From: Paraflavitalea devenefica
GTDB lineage: Bacteria > Bacteroidota > Bacteroidia > Chitinophagales > Chitinophagaceae
Assembly (NCBI RefSeq): GCF_011759375.1
Contig: NZ_JAARML010000006.1
Location: 124,001 to 188,000, forward strand
Direction of reading: 5' to 3'
DNA: 64,000 nt
Shown here: piece after piece, positions 40,839 to 50,186 of the stretch
Position numbering within the stretch: the stretch's first letter is position 1
How the letters are laid out: the number at the start of each line of letters is the position of its first letter
Translations under genes and position numbers: made by a program
Notes under the pieces: model-generated
Told to the model about the DNA's origin: nothing
Seen by the model: the letters and a program-made list of their open reading frames with translations, nothing else
Databases searched by the model: none

Positions 40839-43475
40839 ATGAGAAGTTTTCTGTTATTAGTTATTTGTGCTGTTTTGTATAGCCAAAGTATAGCCCAGTT
40901 TCCCGGAGGAGGTGGCGGACGCCCAGGTGGCGGTGGCGGCATGCAGAATATTGGCCACTTTTATGGCCGTATTATAGATGCCAAGACCAATAAAGGCGTG
41001 GAAGCCGCTTCTGTGCAGTTGATCCAGACCAAGATGGACCCTGCCACCAAAAAGCCGAAAGATACGCTGGTAGGCGGCATGCTTACCCGTAACAATGGTG
41101 ATTTCAGCCTCGAAGGCCTTCCCTTATTTGGTCAGTTCCGCCTCAAAATAACCGCCATCGGTTATAAAACCATCGAGCAGAAAGTAGCTTTTGAATTGAA
41201 GTTTGGCCAGGGCGATATGAGCCAGGCCATGAATGCAGTAGATAAAGACCTCGGTAATTTCAAACTGGAACAGGATGCACAGGTCATGGAAGCGGTAACA
41301 GTAACCGGCGCCAAACCCCTGATTGAAATGGGGATTGACCGTAAGATCTTCAACGTGGAAAAGAACATCACCTCTGCCGGCGGTACCGCAGTAGATGTAA
41401 TGCGCAGCGTTCCTTCCCTCAATGTGGATATTGACGGCAATGTTACCCTGCGTAATGCGGCGCCACAGATCTTTGTGGATGGACGCCCCACTACCCTCTC
41501 CCTCGACCAGATACCGGCCGATGCCATCCAAAGCATAGAAATGATCACCAATCCTTCCGCCAAGTATGACGCCAGCGGTGGACAGGCAGGCATCCTCAAC
41601 ATCGTATTAAAGAAGAACCGCAAAGCAGGTTATAACGGTAGCATCCGCGCCGGTATAGACTCCCGTGCCCGGTTCAATGTAGGTGGCGATATCAACGTAC
41701 GCCAGGGAAAACTCAACGTATTTGCCAATGCCATGTACAACCAGCGTAAATCCAAAGGCTGGGGCTGGAGCGATCAGTTGAACACAGCTACGAGCAGCAG
41801 CATTTTCTCGCACCAGGAAAATGACCAGGTGAACCGGGGTTCTTTTGCCTTTGGCCGCTTCGGGCTGGATTATTTCATGGACAACCGCAATACCCTGTCT
41901 ATTTCGCAATCCATTGTACGGGGCCAATTCAAGAATGACAACCGCGAGAACTATCAGGTTGATACCAATGATGTATTCTTCCAAAGCCAATACCGCAACA
42001 GCCTCGGCGAATTTGAATTCCGTAATTACGGTACGCAATTGAGCTTTAAGCACCTGTTTGCCAAAGCCGGCCGCGAGTGGACAGCCGATGTGAATTTCAA
42101 CCAAAGCCGGAATGAAAACGAAAGCAATATCCTGGCCCGTTATTTCTTCGATCCCAGCCAAACCAATCCCAAGACCGATGAAACCCTGCAAAGGTCGATT
42201 GGTGAGGGTAAGAACACTTTTGTCGTTGGACAAACCGATTATGTGCACCCCATTACCGAGAACATGAAATGGGAAGCTGGTCTGCGGGCCCAGATCCGTA
42301 AGTCAGAAAGCTCCCAGGCCATCGCCAATAATGGTACGGTAGATCCTCAATTCAGCAACAACTTCGAATACACGGATTATGTGTACGCAGGTTATGCCAC
42401 TTTCTCGCAGAAGATCAAAGACAAATGGAGCTACCAACTGGGCTTGCGCGCAGAGAGCTCTAACTATGAAGGGACACAATTGGGTAAAGCGGAGTATTCC
42501 AACAGCTTCCCCATCAGTTTATTCCCCAGTGTATTTATAACCCGTTCATTTAAGGACAAGCAGGATATCCAGATCAATTACTCCCGCAGGGTGAACAGGC
42601 CCAACTTCTTCCAGTTGATGCCGAACTACGATATCTCGAACCAGTTGAGCTATTCTACCGGTAATCCCAACCTGGTACCGGAGTTCACCCATTCGTTGGA
42701 GCTTTCTTACCAGAAAACTTATGGCACGAAGAACAATACCTTCCTCGCTACTTTGTTTGGCAAGTATACCGACAACCTGATCGCGCGTTACCAGTACTGG
42801 CAGAAGTTCAACGCCGATTCGGCCTTCGTGAGCACCTGGATCAATGCTACCGACGCTTATGCAGCCGGACTGGAGCTGGTATTCCGGAATAACTGGACCA
42901 AATGGTGGGACATGAACTTCAGCACCAACGTGTATTATTCCAGGATCAATGGCGATAATGTAACCAAGCAGTTGACCAATGAGCGTACCAGCTATTCAGC
43001 CAAGCTGAACAATACCTTCAAATTCGGCAAAGGCTGGAGCATACAACTGAGTGGTGATTATATTTCCAAGAGCGCCCTGCCGGTGAGCACCAGCAATAGC
43101 GGTGGCGGCGGTGGTGGTGGTGGCCGTGGCGGTGGTGGTGGCGGTGGCTTTATGATGGCCGCGCCTTCTTCCGTGCAAGGCTTTATCGAAGCCAATTATG
43201 GCGCCGACCTGGGCCTGCGCAAAGAATTCCAACTGTGGAAGAATACCGCTACTATATCTGTAAACTGGAACGATATTTTCCGCAGCCGACGTTATTATGC
43301 CTTCTCCGAATCAGCAGGCTTCACACAGTGGGACTGGAGAAGAAGAGACCCGCAGATCGTTCGGTTGAACTTCAACTACCGTTTTGGCAAGTTTGATATC
43401 GCCCTGTTCAAACGCAAGAACATGAAAGGCGAATCAGAAGGTATGCAGAACGGTATGCAGGGCATGGGACAGTAA
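40839..43475 (+). CDS. TonB-dependent outer membrane beta-barrel receptor with glycine-rich loop
   Basis: 878 residues from ATG at 40839 (signal MRSFLLLVICAVLYSQSIAQ); 37 codons further upstream have no signal. A Gly-rich stretch follows the signal, then a carboxypeptidase-regulatory-like domain (about 45-130, HFYGRIIDAKTNKGVEAASV), a plug (VEKNITSAGGTAVDVMRSVPSL) and an outer-membrane beta-barrel of the OMP_b-brl_3 type. Near residue 755 a surface loop contains about sixteen glycines and one arginine from a run of GGT/GGC codons (43099-43148). It ends with MQNGMQGMGQ. Substrate unknown. Confidence 0.87.
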   Translation: MRSFLLLVICAVLYSQSIAQFPGGGGGRPGGGGGMQNIGHFYGRIIDAKTNKGVEAASVQLIQTKMDPATKKPKDTLVGGMLTRNNGDFSLEGLPLFGQFRLKITAIGYKTIEQKVAFELKFGQGDMSQAMNAVDKDLGNFKLEQDAQVMEAVTVTGAKPLIEMGIDRKIFNVEKNITSAGGTAVDVMRSVPSLNVDIDGNVTLRNAAPQIFVDGRPTTLSLDQIPADAIQSIEMITNPSAKYDASGGQAGILNIVLKKNRKAGYNGSIRAGIDSRARFNVGGDINVRQGKLNVFANAMYNQRKSKGWGWSDQLNTATSSSIFSHQENDQVNRGSFAFGRFGLDYFMDNRNTLSISQSIVRGQFKNDNRENYQVDTNDVFFQSQYRNSLGEFEFRNYGTQLSFKHLFAKAGREWTADVNFNQSRNENESNILARYFFDPSQTNPKTDETLQRSIGEGKNTFVVGQTDYVHPITENMKWEAGLRAQIRKSESSQAIANNGTVDPQFSNNFEYTDYVYAGYATFSQKIKDKWSYQLGLRAESSNYEGTQLGKAEYSNSFPISLFPSVFITRSFKDKQDIQINYSRRVNRPNFFQLMPNYDISNQLSYSTGNPNLVPEFTHSLELSYQKTYGTKNNTFLATLFGKYTDNLIARYQYWQKFNADSAFVSTWINATDAYAAGLELVFRNNWTKWWDMNFSTNVYYSRINGDNVTKQLTNERTSYSAKLNNTFKFGKGWSIQLSGDYISKSALPVSTSNSGGGGGGGGRGGGGGGGFMMAAPSSVQGFIEANYGADLGLRKEFQLWKNTATISVNWNDIFRSRRYYAFSESAGFTQWDWRRRDPQIVRLNFNYRFGKFDIALFKRKNMKGESEGMQNGMQGMGQ

Positions 43476-43497
43476 ACAGTCTTTTCCTACGTATAAC

Positions 43498-43525
43498 AAA
43501 GGGGGGCGAATCATCGCCCCCTTTT
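43498..43525. terminator. Bidirectional terminator between two TonB receptors
   Basis: A 12-bp stem with GGGGGGCGA (43501-43509) and its near complement around an ATCA loop, with A and T runs at the outer ends. Confidence 0.88.
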
Positions 43526-43528
43526 ATA

Positions 43529-45703
43529 TTAGTTTACCCTGCCCTCCTCATCCTTCGCCCCGCCACTGTCATGCCGGCGTTTACGGGCATTGGTATCTTT
43601 CCCCAACCGCCAGGATACAGCTATACCGAATCGGCGGCTATCAAATTCCCGCCGGCGAAAAGCCGTTACCTGCTGAATGCCCAGCGTTTGCTCGCGCAAG
43701 ATCTTCGTCTTAAAAATATCATCGGCTTTCAACCGTATGCTCCCTTTTCCATCGAACAGCGTTTTCTGCAACCCGGCGCCGATAGCATAAATGGCATCAT
43801 TCTGTGTTTGTCCCCACCCCTGCCTGCCCGGGAAAAAACCGGTGATTTCTCCCCGCCATCCTTTGCCCAACTGCCATTCACTGGAAACCTCTATTTCACG
43901 CACTGTGGTATGCCGGTCTATTTTTATCTCTCCCGCTCCGCCCTGCTGATGTACCCAGAACAGTAACAGGTTGCCCCGCACTGTCCACCAGCGTGCCGGC
44001 TGTGCCATACCATACAGCACCAGGGTATAGGAGTCACTGTTCACCAGGTTCATAGGCCTGGTGATGAAGATGCCGTCCGTTGCCTGCGTCACCCCATACG
44101 GCAACTGTTCGTCCCGGTTATAACCCGCTGTAACACTCAGAAACTCCCGGTAACTATAACGCAGGTCATAATAATGACTGAAGCCTGGCAGCAGATCGGG
44201 ATTTCCTCCGGTGTAAGAATAGTTGTCGCGGTACAACAGGAAAGGATTCAACTGCTGGTAATTCGGCCGGCGGATACGTTTTCCGTAACTCAGCACCAGT
44301 GTGCTATTCCCGGTACTGTCCAGCTTATAAGATAGATAGAAGGAAGGAAAGAGGGTACTGTAATGCTTATAAAAAGCCGAACCTGCCACCAATGCATTAC
44401 CCGGTTGCTGCCCTTTCAAGCGCACATCTTCCAGCCGGAGGCCGGCCTGCAGGCCCCAGCGTTTCCACTCCTTACGGGCATTCACATAGGCTGTACTGAT
44501 CGTTTCAGTATACCGGAAATCATTTGTTTTCCGGTAATCGGGCACATTACTGCCATTGATTTGATCGTACCAGCGGGCTTCATTGTCCATACGCACATTG
44601 CTGATCTTGGCGCCGGCTTCTACCCGGGCATTGCCCTTGAATGGTAATACATAATCTGCTTTCAGGGAACGGATGCGCGTAGAAGCAGGCTGTACAAACA
44701 GCGATTTCCAGGATGAACTCACCTGCCCGTCCGGTAACCAGGTGTCATTCCGTAGGTATTGTTCACCATCAGCATAATATTGGATCAGGTCTGCATCTCC
44801 GCTCAATTGTTGCCCCATCGAGTCCAGCTTATGCTGAAAGTTCAGGTTAGCACCTATATTTCTCCAGGTATATGACCCGCCGGTATATCCAAGCGCTGTA
44901 GAATCCGGTTTGCCCGCTCCATCCACATGCCGGCCATGGAAGTCAAACTGTTCTTTCTTAAGCTGTGTACTGCCGGTAACCATAAAGCCCAGCGTAGTGT
45001 TGCGGGAAAGAAAATAATCTATACCCAGCCGTCCATTCCAGGTATTGACGGTACTACGGGAATAATTGTCGAGCAGCACAGCAGATTGAGGTGTGCCATC
45101 CGGCCTGAAATAATCCCGGCGGATCGTTTCTTCACTATAATTCTTGTCACGGCTATAAGCTACATAACCGAAGATATTGGATTTGCCCTTGCGGTAATTC
45201 CCATTGAAGCTGTTATTATACCGCGCATGCACGCCCTGGTTCATGCCTGCCTGAAGGTTGCCATGAAAGCCCTGTTGCTTGTTCTTTTTAAGCACAATAT
45301 TGATAATGGCGCCTCCCGCGGCATCATAAGAGGCTGGCGGATTATGGATCAGCTCAATTTTATCTATTACACCGGCTGGCAGGGAACGCAGGTAAGCGGC
45401 TACATCACCGGCAGGTAAATACGTAGGCCGGTTGTCTAGGAGGATCACCACACCGCCACGCCCGTTCAGGCTGATCTGGTCATCCTGGCTGATCATCACA
45501 CCCGGACTTCTGGCCAGCACTTCCAGCGCATTGCTGCCCGCTGCAGAGATCATGGCATCTACATGCACAATGGTCCTGTCCATTTTCTGTTCTATCACCG
45601 GTTTCCGGCCTTTCACCGTCACCACTTTGAGTGTACGCGTATCCTGGGCTGGCACCAGGTAGCTTAACAATACTATAGCAAGCAGTATAAGGGCTGTCTT
45701 CAT
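43529..45703 (-). CDS. TonB-dependent outer membrane receptor (OMP_b-brl_3 family)
   Basis: 724 residues with a signal peptide (about 1-19). The plug starts directly (VKGRKPVIEQKMDRTIVHVDAMIS, VLARSPGVMISQDDQISLNGRGG, VLLDNRPTYLPAGDVAAYLRSLP, HNPPASYDAAGGAIINIVLKK), without a carboxypeptidase-like domain. The barrel ends KTNDFRY... and YGKRIRRPNYQQLNPF are family barrel motifs. It ends in a basic tail. The gene converges on the previous receptor and is divergent from a LytS/LytTR pair 198 bases away, so that two-component system may control it. Confidence 0.85.
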   Translation of the reverse strand: MKTALILLAIVLLSYLVPAQDTRTLKVVTVKGRKPVIEQKMDRTIVHVDAMISAAGSNALEVLARSPGVMISQDDQISLNGRGGVVILLDNRPTYLPAGDVAAYLRSLPAGVIDKIELIHNPPASYDAAGGAIINIVLKKNKQQGFHGNLQAGMNQGVHARYNNSFNGNYRKGKSNIFGYVAYSRDKNYSEETIRRDYFRPDGTPQSAVLLDNYSRSTVNTWNGRLGIDYFLSRNTTLGFMVTGSTQLKKEQFDFHGRHVDGAGKPDSTALGYTGGSYTWRNIGANLNFQHKLDSMGQQLSGDADLIQYYADGEQYLRNDTWLPDGQVSSSWKSLFVQPASTRIRSLKADYVLPFKGNARVEAGAKISNVRMDNEARWYDQINGSNVPDYRKTNDFRYTETISTAYVNARKEWKRWGLQAGLRLEDVRLKGQQPGNALVAGSAFYKHYSTLFPSFYLSYKLDSTGNSTLVLSYGKRIRRPNYQQLNPFLLYRDNYSYTGGNPDLLPGFSHYYDLRYSYREFLSVTAGYNRDEQLPYGVTQATDGIFITRPMNLVNSDSYTLVLYGMAQPARWWTVRGNLLLFWVHQQGGAGEIKIDRHTTVREIEVSSEWQLGKGWRGEITGFFPGRQGWGQTQNDAIYAIGAGLQKTLFDGKGSIRLKADDIFKTKILREQTLGIQQVTAFRRREFDSRRFGIAVSWRLGKDTNARKRRHDSGGAKDEEGRVN

Positions 45704-45901
45704 GCTTCAGGGATTTTTAGCCAATTTCCGGCATGAACAGGGGCATGGAAAGTTTTGTTGACGGGCATGTCCAGGCCGGGGATGGATATAGGAAGATGGG
45801 TGATGATAAGGCCGTCACCTGGAATAGCCTGTTCATCACCCATGCAGGCTGCTTCACTTTTTCCTTTACACCTTACCCGAAAATTTGCAGACATTTACAG
45901 T

Positions 45902-46927
45902 ATGCCATCCCCCCGCTATATACGGAAAGAGAATAAGGTACTGCTACACCTCCTGTTCTGCCTTATAGTGCTCGCCACCCTGTTCATGGCGGTTTACTTT
46001 TATACCAATGGCGAAGGAGATTTCAGGATCACCGTATATAGCTCCTTATTGTTCCTGCTTTGCATCTATACAGGAAGGTATGTATGCATGCAATGGTTCC
46101 GGCGCAACTCACTTGGCCTGCTTGCACTGCATACCGTAGTAGCTATAACCAGCCTGCTCACGGTCTGGTGGCTGGTCCATAAATACCTGCTGGGGCATCC
46201 TCATGTTGACTGGGTTGAACTGAGCGCCTCTATAGGTCCTTTTTTTATGATGGGACTCGTTATTGGTATGCTGTTAAAACTGATCAGCACTACCCTCCAA
46301 AAACAGGTACAGGAGGCCAGCATGGCTGCAGAGCAAAAGAAAACAGAGCTGCATCTCCTGCAATCCAGGCTCAGCCCTCATTTTCTTTTCAATACCCTCA
46401 ACAACATGTACAGCATCTCCGTGGTACAGCAGGAGCGCATACCCGGACTGATACTCAAATTATCCGAACTGTTGCGCTACACCGTATACGACACACAGGC
46501 TTCTTCCTTACCACTGGCGCAGGAACTTGCCTATATTGAAACCTATATAGCCTTTGAAAAGATCCGTATTGGCGACCGGTTGCAACTGGAAGTGGAACTG
46601 GGTGCTTATTCGCCGGAAGTACATATTCCCCCTATGCTGCTGATCGTGTTTGTTGAAAATGCTTTCAAACATGCCAAAAATACCTTCAGTGACAAGATCT
46701 ATATCCGCATCGCCCTCCGGCAAACAGATGAGGATATCCTTTTCACCGTAGTCAATTCTTTTGTGGAGGGACCACAGCCCCTGGCCGAATCCTCCGGTAT
46801 TGGATTAAGCACCACCGATAAACGCCTGAAAATTTTGTATGGCAACGATTATAGCCTGCACCGGGAATGCCGGGATGGCCTTTATACGATACAACTACGA
46901 CTGAACCTCAAAAAAACAACCTTATGA
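45902..46927 (+). CDS. LytS/YehU-type sensor histidine kinase
   Basis: 341 residues from ATG at 45902; the frame is open further upstream but shows no membrane character. Four membrane helices cover about 13-130. The His kinase domain starts with LLQSRLSPHFLFNTLNNMYS, where His160 is the phospho-accepting residue. The ATPase part shows PPMLLIVFVENAFKHA (N box) and SSGIGLSTTDKRLKILYG. It autophosphorylates and passes phosphate to the regulator overlapping by four bases (ATGA), so the two are coupled. Divergent from a TonB receptor gene. Confidence 0.9.
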   Translation: MPSPRYIRKENKVLLHLLFCLIVLATLFMAVYFYTNGEGDFRITVYSSLLFLLCIYTGRYVCMQWFRRNSLGLLALHTVVAITSLLTVWWLVHKYLLGHPHVDWVELSASIGPFFMMGLVIGMLLKLISTTLQKQVQEASMAAEQKKTELHLLQSRLSPHFLFNTLNNMYSISVVQQERIPGLILKLSELLRYTVYDTQASSLPLAQELAYIETYIAFEKIRIGDRLQLEVELGAYSPEVHIPPMLLIVFVENAFKHAKNTFSDKIYIRIALRQTDEDILFTVVNSFVEGPQPLAESSGIGLSTTDKRLKILYGNDYSLHRECRDGLYTIQLRLNLKKTTL

Positions 46928-47622
46928 TCCGCTGCCTGATCATAGATGATGAACCATTCGCCCGCAAGATCATACTGGAATATTGCAAATACCTGCCGCA
47001 ATTGCAGGTGCTGGGCGAATGTTCCAATGCGCTGGAAGCACGTAAAACGTTACAGGAGCAGGCGGCAGACATTATTTTCCTGGATATTCACATGCCGGTC
47101 ATGGACGGCTTTGGTTTTCTCAAAACACTCCCCCACCCGCCGCAGGTGATATTCACCACTGCCTATAAAGAATATGCAGCCAATGCATTTGATGTAAACG
47201 CCTGTGATTACCTGATAAAGCCCTTCACCCTGGAGCGCTTCATTATAGCCATAGATAAAGCAACGAAACAACTGGAACCAACCGTTGGCGCGGGAAACAG
47301 CCCGGTGCCCGACTATTTCTTTCTCAAAACCGACGGCCGCATTCACAAACTATTCTTTAATGAGGTACTATATGCGGAAGCCAATGGCAATTATACAAAG
47401 ATTGTGACAACAGGCCAGCAGCTGATGCCCAAAATGCCCTTTTCCGACTATGAAGAACTGTTACCCGCAACGCAATTCGCCAGGGTACACCGGTCTTTTA
47501 TCATTAACCTTTCAAAGATCCGGGTGATTGAAGGGAATACGGTACACCTGGACAAATACCAGATCCCCATCGGCAGTAATTACAGGGAATCACTGCTGAA
47601 AATACTGAAACTGACAACCTGA
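46924..47622 (+). CDS. LytTR-family response regulator
   Basis: 232 residues from ATG at 46924, which overlaps the kinase stop. The receiver domain (1-120) has CLIIDDEPFARK, the phospho-acceptor Asp54 in IIFLDIHMPVMDGFGF and DYLIKPF with the conserved lysine. The LytTR DNA-binding domain (about 135-232) contains DGRIHKLFFNEVLYAEANGN, FARVHRSFIINLSKIR and the closing IPIGSNYRESLLKILK. Genes controlled are unknown; the divergent TonB receptor is the nearest candidate. Its 3' end has a second, diverged copy at 49005-49070. Confidence 0.92.
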   Translation: MIRCLIIDDEPFARKIILEYCKYLPQLQVLGECSNALEARKTLQEQAADIIFLDIHMPVMDGFGFLKTLPHPPQVIFTTAYKEYAANAFDVNACDYLIKPFTLERFIIAIDKATKQLEPTVGAGNSPVPDYFFLKTDGRIHKLFFNEVLYAEANGNYTKIVTTGQQLMPKMPFSDYEELLPATQFARVHRSFIINLSKIRVIEGNTVHLDKYQIPIGSNYRESLLKILKLTT

Positions 47623-47692
47623 TCAGCATAGTATAAATCTACTATTGCCCCCCTCCGCCGGTTGTCGCAAGTTTGTGTAATAAATAAAAGCC

Positions 47693-48052
47693 ATGAAAAT
47701 TACATTTTTTATTACACTGCTATTTACCTGCGTTACCATCAACGAAAAGGACAAACTCACCGGAAGGTGGGAAACCAAGCCTTCTCCCAAAGGAAATGTT
47801 ACAGGCGTCATCTTTAAGGAAGACAACAGCTTTGAAGGATATATCAATAAAAAGCCTTTTACAAGCGGCGTTTATACCCTGGATAATGACACCTTCTCTT
47901 TTACAGACAATGGCTGTGATGGGAAAAAAGGCCTTTATAAGGTCATATTCTTTTCAAATGATGATTCACTCAGGCTGGTGCCTATAGTGGATAGCTGTAT
48001 CCAAAGGAAAGAAGGAATGAGTAAACTGGTAATGGGAAGAGTAAAGCAGTAG
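47693..48052 (+). CDS. Small secreted protein, lipocalin-like
   Basis: 119 residues with a signal peptide (about 1-15). A beta-rich core includes LTGRWETKPSPKGNVTGVIF, NSFEGYINKKPFTSGVYTL and FSFTDNGCDGKKGLYKVIF. GxW near the start and the alternating sheets resemble lipocalin-like folds, which bind small hydrophobic molecules. Two cysteines (in NGCDG and VDSCIQ) could form a disulfide. It ends one base before the di-haem peroxidase start codon, so the two are very likely one operon in the periplasm. Confidence 0.6.
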   Translation: MKITFFITLLFTCVTINEKDKLTGRWETKPSPKGNVTGVIFKEDNSFEGYINKKPFTSGVYTLDNDTFSFTDNGCDGKKGLYKVIFFSNDDSLRLVPIVDSCIQRKEGMSKLVMGRVKQ

Positions 48053-48053
48053 T

Positions 48054-49004
48054 ATGAGAAAAATAATCCTGTTGCTGGTCATCACAGCCGTATGCATTTC
48101 CCTTACCTCCCTGATCAATAATGAGCCCCGCACAAAAGCAGCACTTGGAAAATTGCTCTTCTTCGATCCCATTTTATCAGACGATCGTACCATCAGTTGT
48201 GCAAGTTGTCATATACCGGAAAAGGCATTTGCCGATACACTACCGGTAAGCCTGGGCGTACATAATAGAAAAGGTACAAGAAATACGCCCTCAGCTATGA
48301 ATGTTGCCGGCCAGCGTTCCTTATTCTGGGATGGAAGAGCGGCCACCCTGGAAGCGCAGGCGCTTGCTCCTATAGAGAATCCTTCAGAGATGAACCTGCC
48401 CATTGAAGTGGCATTGGTGAGGCTGAAGAAAAATAAACGATACAGGCAGTATTTCCGGAGCCTGTACAACAGTGAGCCTTCACGCCATAGCCTGGCAGAT
48501 GCTATGGCTGCTTTTGAGCGTACCCTCGAAACGAGCGACAGCCCCTTCGATAACTGGAAATTTACCGGTGACAGTAATGCTGTTAGTGCCGGGGTTAAAA
48601 GAGGGTTTGATATTTTCAATACAAAAGGAAAATGTGTGAAATGCCATTTCGGCGCTGACTTTACTACGCATGAATTCAGGAATATTGGCCTGTTCAATGG
48701 AAAACACCTGAACGATAGCGGCAGGGCCCTTATCACCGGAGCTATCGGCGATATAGGGAAATTTAAAACACCGGGATTAAGGAATATCGGTATCACTGCT
48801 CCCTACATGCACAATGGCCTGTTCAGCACTTTACAGGAAGTGATTGAGTTTTATAATGATCCGGAGAAAATAATGCCAGGGGCCATCAACAGGGATACCC
48901 TGCTCAACGAACCGATGCATTTAACCAGGCAGGAGAAAGAAGACCTGGAAGCATTCCTCCTTTCACTGACCGATAAGCAATTTACTGCCGCAAAAAAGAA
49001 CTAA
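48054..49004 (+). CDS. Di-haem cytochrome c peroxidase (CcpA/MauG family)
   Basis: 316 residues. Signal peptide about 1-20. Two haem-binding motifs: CASCH (in TISCASCHIPEKAF) and CVKCH (in KGKCVKCHFGADF). Typical motifs follow: LGKLLFFDPILS at the start, NTPSAMNVAGQRSLFWDGRA, SPFDNWKFTG and FKTPGLRNIGITAPYMHNG, the haem ligand region. The enzyme reduces hydrogen peroxide using periplasmic electrons, or modifies a protein as MauG does. The stop is directly followed by a LytTR gene remnant. Confidence 0.92.
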   Translation: MRKIILLLVITAVCISLTSLINNEPRTKAALGKLLFFDPILSDDRTISCASCHIPEKAFADTLPVSLGVHNRKGTRNTPSAMNVAGQRSLFWDGRAATLEAQALAPIENPSEMNLPIEVALVRLKKNKRYRQYFRSLYNSEPSRHSLADAMAAFERTLETSDSPFDNWKFTGDSNAVSAGVKRGFDIFNTKGKCVKCHFGADFTTHEFRNIGLFNGKHLNDSGRALITGAIGDIGKFKTPGLRNIGITAPYMHNGLFSTLQEVIEFYNDPEKIMPGAINRDTLLNEPMHLTRQEKEDLEAFLLSLTDKQFTAAKKN

Positions 49005-49070
49005 TACCAGCTTCCCAACAGCATCCATTACAAGCAATCACTGCTGAAAATACTGAAACCGGCAACCTAA
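49005..49070 (+). pseudogene. Remnant of a LytTR response regulator 3' end
   Basis: Right after the peroxidase stop, a 66-base stretch reads, in frame, YQLPNSIHYKQSLLKILK and ends in a stop. It matches the last 22 codons (stop included) of the LytTR regulator at 47557-47622: 54 of 66 bases agree by my count. No start or upstream LytTR sequence precedes it. It therefore looks like a leftover of a second regulator gene, cut off by the peroxidase gene. Confidence 0.8.
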
Positions 49071-49239
49071 CCAGCACCGCTCTACGTGAAAAACACGCAA
49101 AAAATATCTGTAAAAAACTGGTTGTCATGCCGGCAGGTGAAACGTTGATATAAGTCATGCCCCCGGATGCCCGACAGGGGTTGACAATCCCTCCCGCTTG
49201 TTCTATATTTAACCTATCCAATATCCAAGCCCCCAGGCG

Positions 49240-50082
49240 ATGAAAAAGTTTTACCTTATCCTATTGCTGGCCTTCACGACCAGCTCCTATGCACAAATGT
49301 CTTTGCTAAAGAAATACCAGGCAGCAGACAGTTTGCTGCAGATCAACAAGCTCACCGAAGCTTGCAAGATCCTCAAAGACATAGAACCAATTTGTGACAA
49401 GACAGACACCCTGTACCTCTATATTATTTGGAGCTATGTAAGCATCACCTCCAAACTGGAAATGCAATACCGGTTAAAAGAGCGATTTGACAGCTCCCTG
49501 TATTACGGACAGGAAGCCCTGAAGTTTATAGATAAGTGTAAACCCTATTTTGACTCCTCCTTTGCCGCCAGACAATACTGGATGTACAAAAATGTAGTGG
49601 TATCCTCCTTTGGCCTGGGTAAGCCGGATAATGCCCGCAAATACCAGGACCTGCTCTATAAAGCCTATAAAGACAACCAGCTACCCGAAGGCATCAACCA
49701 GTATTATAACTTCTCCTTTTTCAAATGGGAAGGCAAAAATGTATGGGGCTATGAATGGTATCCGGAGCCGGGCGATCCGGAAACAGCAGGCAGCTTTTCA
49801 AAGATCGTTTATTACGTATATAGCACCAATACCGATGGCACCGACAAAGACCATCTCTACCGGCTGCACGTATTGAAGTCTCCTAAAATGAACGCGTCCG
49901 CAAAGTTTGATTATGTATTGACCAAATGCCTGGAGAAAGCCAGCAATGAAGTGAGCGGTACTTTTTATAGCTATACCTATAATAGAAAGATTGACTACCT
50001 TAAGCTCCGGAACGATATAAAGGAAGTCCTCAAAGGCAATTATTATCCCGGCACAACCGCTGCAGTGATCAAAAAGAATTAA
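49240..50082 (+). CDS. Hypothetical secreted protein with helical repeats
   Basis: 280 residues with a signal peptide (about 1-18, LILLLAFTTSSYAQ). The N-terminal 140 residues are helical with TPR-like spacing (AADSLLQINKLTEACKILKDI, FDSSLYYGQEALKFI), followed by a mixed region rich in Tyr and Trp (NFSFFKWEGKNVWGYEWYPEPG) and closing helices. No family recognised. Probably periplasmic or surface bound. The gene stands alone, with about 170 bases to the LytTR remnant and 100 to the sigma factor gene. Confidence 0.6.
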   Translation: MKKFYLILLLAFTTSSYAQMSLLKKYQAADSLLQINKLTEACKILKDIEPICDKTDTLYLYIIWSYVSITSKLEMQYRLKERFDSSLYYGQEALKFIDKCKPYFDSSFAARQYWMYKNVVVSSFGLGKPDNARKYQDLLYKAYKDNQLPEGINQYYNFSFFKWEGKNVWGYEWYPEPGDPETAGSFSKIVYYVYSTNTDGTDKDHLYRLHVLKSPKMNASAKFDYVLTKCLEKASNEVSGTFYSYTYNRKIDYLKLRNDIKEVLKGNYYPGTTAAVIKKN

Positions 50083-50186
50083 ACCACCTGCACCTACCAG
50101 GCAACAAAAGCTATCATTAAAAAATTTGACGCCGATTGTAAGGATTTGTTCCTTTACCGGGACTAATAGATGAAACCATCATCCTT

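Noticed and set aside
43099..43148. GGT/GGC tract as a possible origin or regulatory repeat
   Set aside because: It lies inside a coding sequence and keeps the reading frame; it encodes a glycine loop.
45755..45901. Longer start for the LytS-type kinase
   Set aside because: The added 49 residues have no membrane or domain character; ATG at 45902 fits the family.
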